Shown here: in pieces, positions 60,316-64,000 of the stretch
Layout of the letters: every line of letters starts with the position of its first letter
How positions within the stretch are numbered: the first letter of the stretch is position 1
From: Monosporascus cannonballus
Lineage: Eukaryota; Ascomycota; Sordariomycetes; Xylariales
Direction: 5' to 3'
Assembly (NCBI GenBank): GCA_004154925.1
Contig: QJNS01000013.1
Coordinates: forward strand, 310,001 to 374,000
Length of the DNA stretch: 64,000 nucleotides
Translations under genes and position numbers: made by a program
The notes under the pieces: generated by a model
Told to the model about the DNA's origin: nothing
Seen by the model: the letters and a program-made list of their open reading frames with translations, nothing else
Database searches by the model: none

Positions 60316-62614
60316 TTTTAATTAATTAATGTTAAATATTGTTTTCATATTTTCGTTAATCTCAATTTTTTTAATATTTTACTAATTATTTATTAATTAA
60401 TTTACCGTAATTAAGAGTATAATCCATATATATTTTTATTTCGGCATTTAAAAACAAACGTTTATTTTGCATAAGTTTATTATTATCGACCTTATTTTTT
60501 TAATGGATTCGCCGATATTTTTCTTTTTTTTACCAGGTTATTTAATTAATATAATATTAATAAATATAAGGAACTAATTATTTGTATTAATTTTTAATCC
60601 GTAAATCTTTTTAAAATGCCGAATACTTTTATTCTTAATATAATTGTTTTAAAGTTAATTAATTAAAAATGTTTTTTTATAAAATGCCTTTTTTTATAAT
60701 AAAATAAAATATATTAATTTTAATAATATGGTTTTAATTAATAACGAAATCCGGTTAATTAAGCTTTAGGATTATTGTGAAATAAGGTACGTCCGGGGTA
60801 TTAAAACGGGTGAAATCCTGATTAATAATAAATTTAAATTTTTTAAAATTTTTAAAAATTTTTTGTTAATAATTATAATATTTTATTTTATTCCTAAAAT
60901 AATTAAAAAAATTAAGCGAATTATATATTTATTTTAAACTCTTTTTCCAAATAAAAATCCTTTTATCGATTGCTTAATTTTACACTATTACCGAAATTTA
61001 TATTATACTTAAATTAAACAGAGTAATTTTAAACTCGAAAAAAAATATATATTAGTTATTATCGAAAGAAATTAAGCCAGGTTTTTCCATATTTGAAAAT
61101 AACTTATATATATATATTACGTATTTCTATTTACGGTAAAATTAATAGGTTGTTTTTTTTTAAAAATTATTAAATCGTTTTTTGCGGTTTCGGAAATTAT
61201 TTTAGTAATTACTTTATTTATAATATAATCTTATTTTATTAAAATCGTCAGGTTAAAGATTTATTATATGAATTAATAAATTAATATTGTTATGTTGTAC
61301 TTAGGATAGTTTTTGGCTTAAAAATATGTACTATTACGATAAGCGGATAATTTTACGATTTTCTATTTGTTTTTAAAAGCGTTAAAACTTTGAATTTATT
61401 ATATTTAAATAACTTTAAATTTTCATAAACTATTAATAATTTCCGATATCTAATTACATTTTGCCGATAAAAAAAGTTCAAATCTAAAATTAGTTCATTT
61501 AATAAACTTAAGATTTTATTATTAAATCTTTCTTATTTAGCTAAAATTAAAACAAATCGTATTTAATAATTATTTTCGCCCTTTATATTTAATTAATTTA
61601 ACCTTATAAAAAAACCAGTTTTTAATTAATATTACGGCGGTGTTATAAAACGTTATATATACATTTTCGAACTTTATAAATAAATTATTTAAAAACATTT
61701 CGAAATAATTAATTAAAAATGCTTTTAATAAAATGTCGGTATATTTATTTTTATTTGCAATTTTGCTTTTAAATTTAATTCTTTTAAAAATATGGTAAAT
61801 TTTAATAACATGTTTTAAGTAATACTTATAAACTTAATTAAATATATTATATTAAATTTGTTTTATTAATATTTTAACTAATCGTTAATAATCTATATTT
61901 ACTTTAAATTTTATAGCTTAAATGTTTTTCAAACTTTCCTAATTATTTTATTCTAAATAGTAATACCTTAAAAAATAATTTAACTTAATGTTTTATAAAA
62001 AAGCTATTTATTTAATAAGGTAATTTATTAATTATTTCCGCCTTTGTAAACTTATATTTCCGATATAATCTGCTGAATTTTTTAAATTAATCGGGAACCG
62101 TAATAGCAAAAAAAACGAAATTTTAATAAAATGGATATATCTGACAATATTATAAAAAAGTAAATTTATTTATAATATTTACTGGAAATCCGTATTTATA
62201 TTAATTCGAGAATTTTAAAAATATATTTTTAAAAATAAATATTATAAATCTCGTAAAAATTTGTAATAAAGTTTAAATAAGTTAAACCTATTACCTTTTG
62301 AATATTTTAATAATAATATCCTGTATTTCCGTTATCCGCCTTTTAATTATTTTTATAGCCGGCTTTAAAAAATTACTGGGATTATTTAAAAGTAATTCGT
62401 TATTCATTTCGTTTTCGTATTTAGGTTTAAATAATCGGTAACGATTAATAATATTCGATATTAAATTTTTATTGTTTTGGATAATAAGAAATTCCGGAAT
62501 AGGCAATACTCTTGGTTATATTATAATCTTTAATAACTTTAACGGATTTTAAGTAAATTGGCTAAATTTTAACGAAATTTATTAATCGGAAAAAAATAAT
62601 TCGGGATTAATATA
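60316..62614 (-). pseudogene. E2 gag region, with a 71-codon open island
   Basis: The minus-strand frame 62291-62506 is open for 71 codons (PIPEFLIIQNNKNLISNII, then NRYRLFKPKYENEMNNELLL and KPAIKIIKRRITEIQD). It is Lys/Asn/Ile-rich and not a recognised domain, but it lies where gag is expected. The rest is unreadable. Confidence 0.4.
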
Positions 62615-62645
62615 CAGTAGGGGTGCAAAAGTCTCGGTAAATTTC
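62615..62645. repeat. left terminal inverted repeat of the Tc1-like element
   Basis: The terminal sequence CAGTAGGGGTGCAAAAGTC, then TCGGT, matches the inverted end at 63990-64000 as far as the window allows. TA precedes it. Confidence 0.8.
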
Positions 62646-62700
62646 TGCACGCTCCACAAAAACGCGTATTTCTTCCAATTTCAACGCCAACACCCTTCAT

Positions 62701-63855
62701 ACTTTAATCATAAATAAACAACTCAATTTGGGTCCAATTGCTTCGCGAAAAGAATAGTTACCTTATACGAAAACGAAATGGAAGTCCGAAAAAAATTTAG
62801 GCGACGGCTTTACCGAAATCGCGAGAAAATACGGAATATCCCTTATTACCGTCTAGGGCGTCTGTAATCGTTATACGCGTTAAAATTCAGCTCAATCTTT
62901 GCCACATTCGGGTCGCCTACATAAACTTCGGCCGGTCCATAAAAAATATTTATAGCAATTTATTAATTTTAATCTTTTTATATTTATTACTAAACTTATC
63001 GAATTATATTATTTATATATTTTTAGGTAAACTTTAACGCGGTAATTTCGCCGAAAAAAGATAATACATTAATACGTACTTTAACGTCCGTTTTTAATTC
63101 CGGAATATACGAAACAAAACCTTTTTTGGGTTTTGGAATACCGTAATAAACCCCCCAAATAATAACGAAAAGTTTTATTTAATAACGAAACGAATATAAA
63201 TCGTAATTACGGTAAACAGGCGTAATAGGTTTTCCGCCGAAAAAATCTTTAATATATTATCCTTTTCCACCTTAATTATTACGTTAATTATTAACCGTTT
63301 TCCTTTAAATAAAAAAAATCTTATTTATTACCTAAATATGTACAGCCCCGATACAAAAAAACCGGCCAAACGCAAATATTTTGGGGTAGTATCCGGTATA
63401 AAAAACGGAACTTCCTAATAGCTTTTAATAAGGACCCTAAGGCCGCCCGGGGCGGAATAACCGGCCGCGTTTATCGTAATTACCTTAACAAATACCTTCC
63501 CAAATACCTTAATGGCGACTTTATTTTCATACAAAATAACGCTCCCGTTCATACCGCCCGAATCATAAAGAAATAGCTTTAAAGGCAGGCCGTCGAAATG
63601 CTGGAATGGCCCTTATATTCGCCCGACTTGAACCTTATCGAAAATATATAAAAGCTACTAAAAAAACGTATTTAAAAAAAAGAACCGAAATTTAGGTTAT
63701 TCGGCAATACGCAGGAAGCACTAGATTTACTTATTGCTATTACAATTACTATATAGGAAAATTTCGTAAAAAATATGTTGAATAACTTAATAAATAATAT
63801 ATTAAGGCGGATCGAAATTATAATTACAACTTAAGGCTGGTATATGAAATATTAA
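62701..63855 (+). pseudogene. Tc1-like DD34E transposase, RIP-inactivated
   Basis: A single frame runs through the whole element without frameshift, broken only by stops at probable Gln/Trp codons. It has a helix-turn-helix (GDGFTEIARKYGISLITV, about 62800-62853) and a SGR linker. A PFLIPEYTKQNLFWVLEYRN block follows, then FNNETN (first Asp mutated to Asn, 63184-63186), IFWGSIRY, and QNNAPVHTA (second Asp to Asn, 63535-63537). LYSPDLNLIEN carries the Glu (63640-63642). Between the last two catalytic residues there are 34 residues. It ends near GWYMKY. The start codon is not clear. It would have cut and pasted the element. Confidence 0.9.
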
Positions 63856-64000
63856 AATAACTTACCGTATACGTAATCCATTTATTTATAAATAATGAAA
63901 ATCGTTAGCAATTTTATTAAGAGTTGGTTGAAAAACGTATAAATGAAATTATGAAGGTGGTAGTTGAATATATGGGGTGTGGAGATTAAACCGAGACTTT

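Larger units (their letters stand above)
53875..62614 (-). mobile_element. element E2: second copy of the E family (minus), cut by a Tc1 element
   Basis: It is collinear with E1 over its whole visible length and lacks element D. It stops at the TA target (62613-62614) of the Tc1-like transposon; its gag end and 5' LTR should continue beyond the window. The copies differ by many C/T and G/A changes and small indels. Confidence 0.8.
62615..64000 (+). mobile_element. Tc1/mariner transposon, right end just outside the window
   Basis: It starts CAGTAGGGGTGCAAAAGTC right after a TA dinucleotide (62613-62614), the Tc1/mariner target. The last 11 bases of the window, ACCGAGACTTT, are the exact inverse of AAAGTCTCGGT (62628-62638) in the left terminal repeat. 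The right end should therefore be about 13 bases beyond the window, giving roughly 1.4 kb. It encodes one DD34E transposase and sits inside E2. Confidence 0.9.

Noticed and set aside
62935..63030. Intron-like AT-rich stretch ending TTTTTAG inside the Tc1 transposase
   Set aside because: The surrounding frame continues through it in phase and its text fits the transposase linker between DNA-binding and catalytic domains, so no intron is needed.
1..64000. Mitochondrial DNA as explanation of the AT richness
   Set aside because: The window consists of nuclear LTR retrotransposons and a Tc1 element with RIP-type mutations; no mitochondrial genes, rRNA or tRNA are seen.
1..64000. CRISPR arrays, operons, riboswitches or bacterial promoters
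   Set aside because: None visible; repeats here are LTRs and decayed transposons, and the sequence type is eukaryotic.

Overview
The window is a 64 kb block of fungal repetitive DNA with no intact gene. It is extremely AT-rich, and almost every recognisable coding frame is broken by TAA/TAG where Gln or Trp is expected, while Asp/Glu have become Asn/Lys and Cys/His have become Tyr. CpG is not depleted. This strand-symmetric C-to-T/G-to-A decay outside CpG is the signature of repeat-induced point mutation (RIP), so the source is most likely a filamentous ascomycete (inference), in an AT-isochore, subtelomeric or pericentromeric type of region.

Left part (1-16600): an old Copia-type element on the minus strand (gag at about 1310-2056 and 8757-8930) is interrupted by chromodomain Ty3/Gypsy elements. 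These are the 3' end of element Z (1-920, cut by the window edge), complete element A (2057-8751, plus, TSD CGAAC) and complete element B (9279-16473, minus, also TSD CGAAC). B carries a fresher solo LTR (13599-13963, TSD GTAAT).

Middle (16601-27000): about 10.4 kb of very decayed sequence that I could not classify.

Right part (27001-64000): a nest of insertions. Copia element F (27131-30135, plus, integrase readable) is cut by chromovirus C1 (30136-32376, minus), which abuts chromovirus C2 (32377-36297, minus). C2 is cut by two head-to-tail copies, E1 and E2, of a large minus-strand Gypsy element (36298-62614) that share one LTR. E1 contains complete chromovirus D (40510-47770, plus, TSD AATAT/AATAC). 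E2 contains a Tc1-type DNA transposon from 62615 to the window end. The missing halves of F, C1, C2 and E2 should lie to the right of the window.

The most interesting signal is a reading frame on the strand opposite to gag-pol, between the chromodomain and the 3' LTR. I find it in all six chromovirus copies (Z, A, B, C1, C2, D). It resembles a Cys-cluster plus basic coiled-coil protein. The second is the E family, which keeps roughly 2.7 kb of coding-like sequence of unknown function after its integrase.
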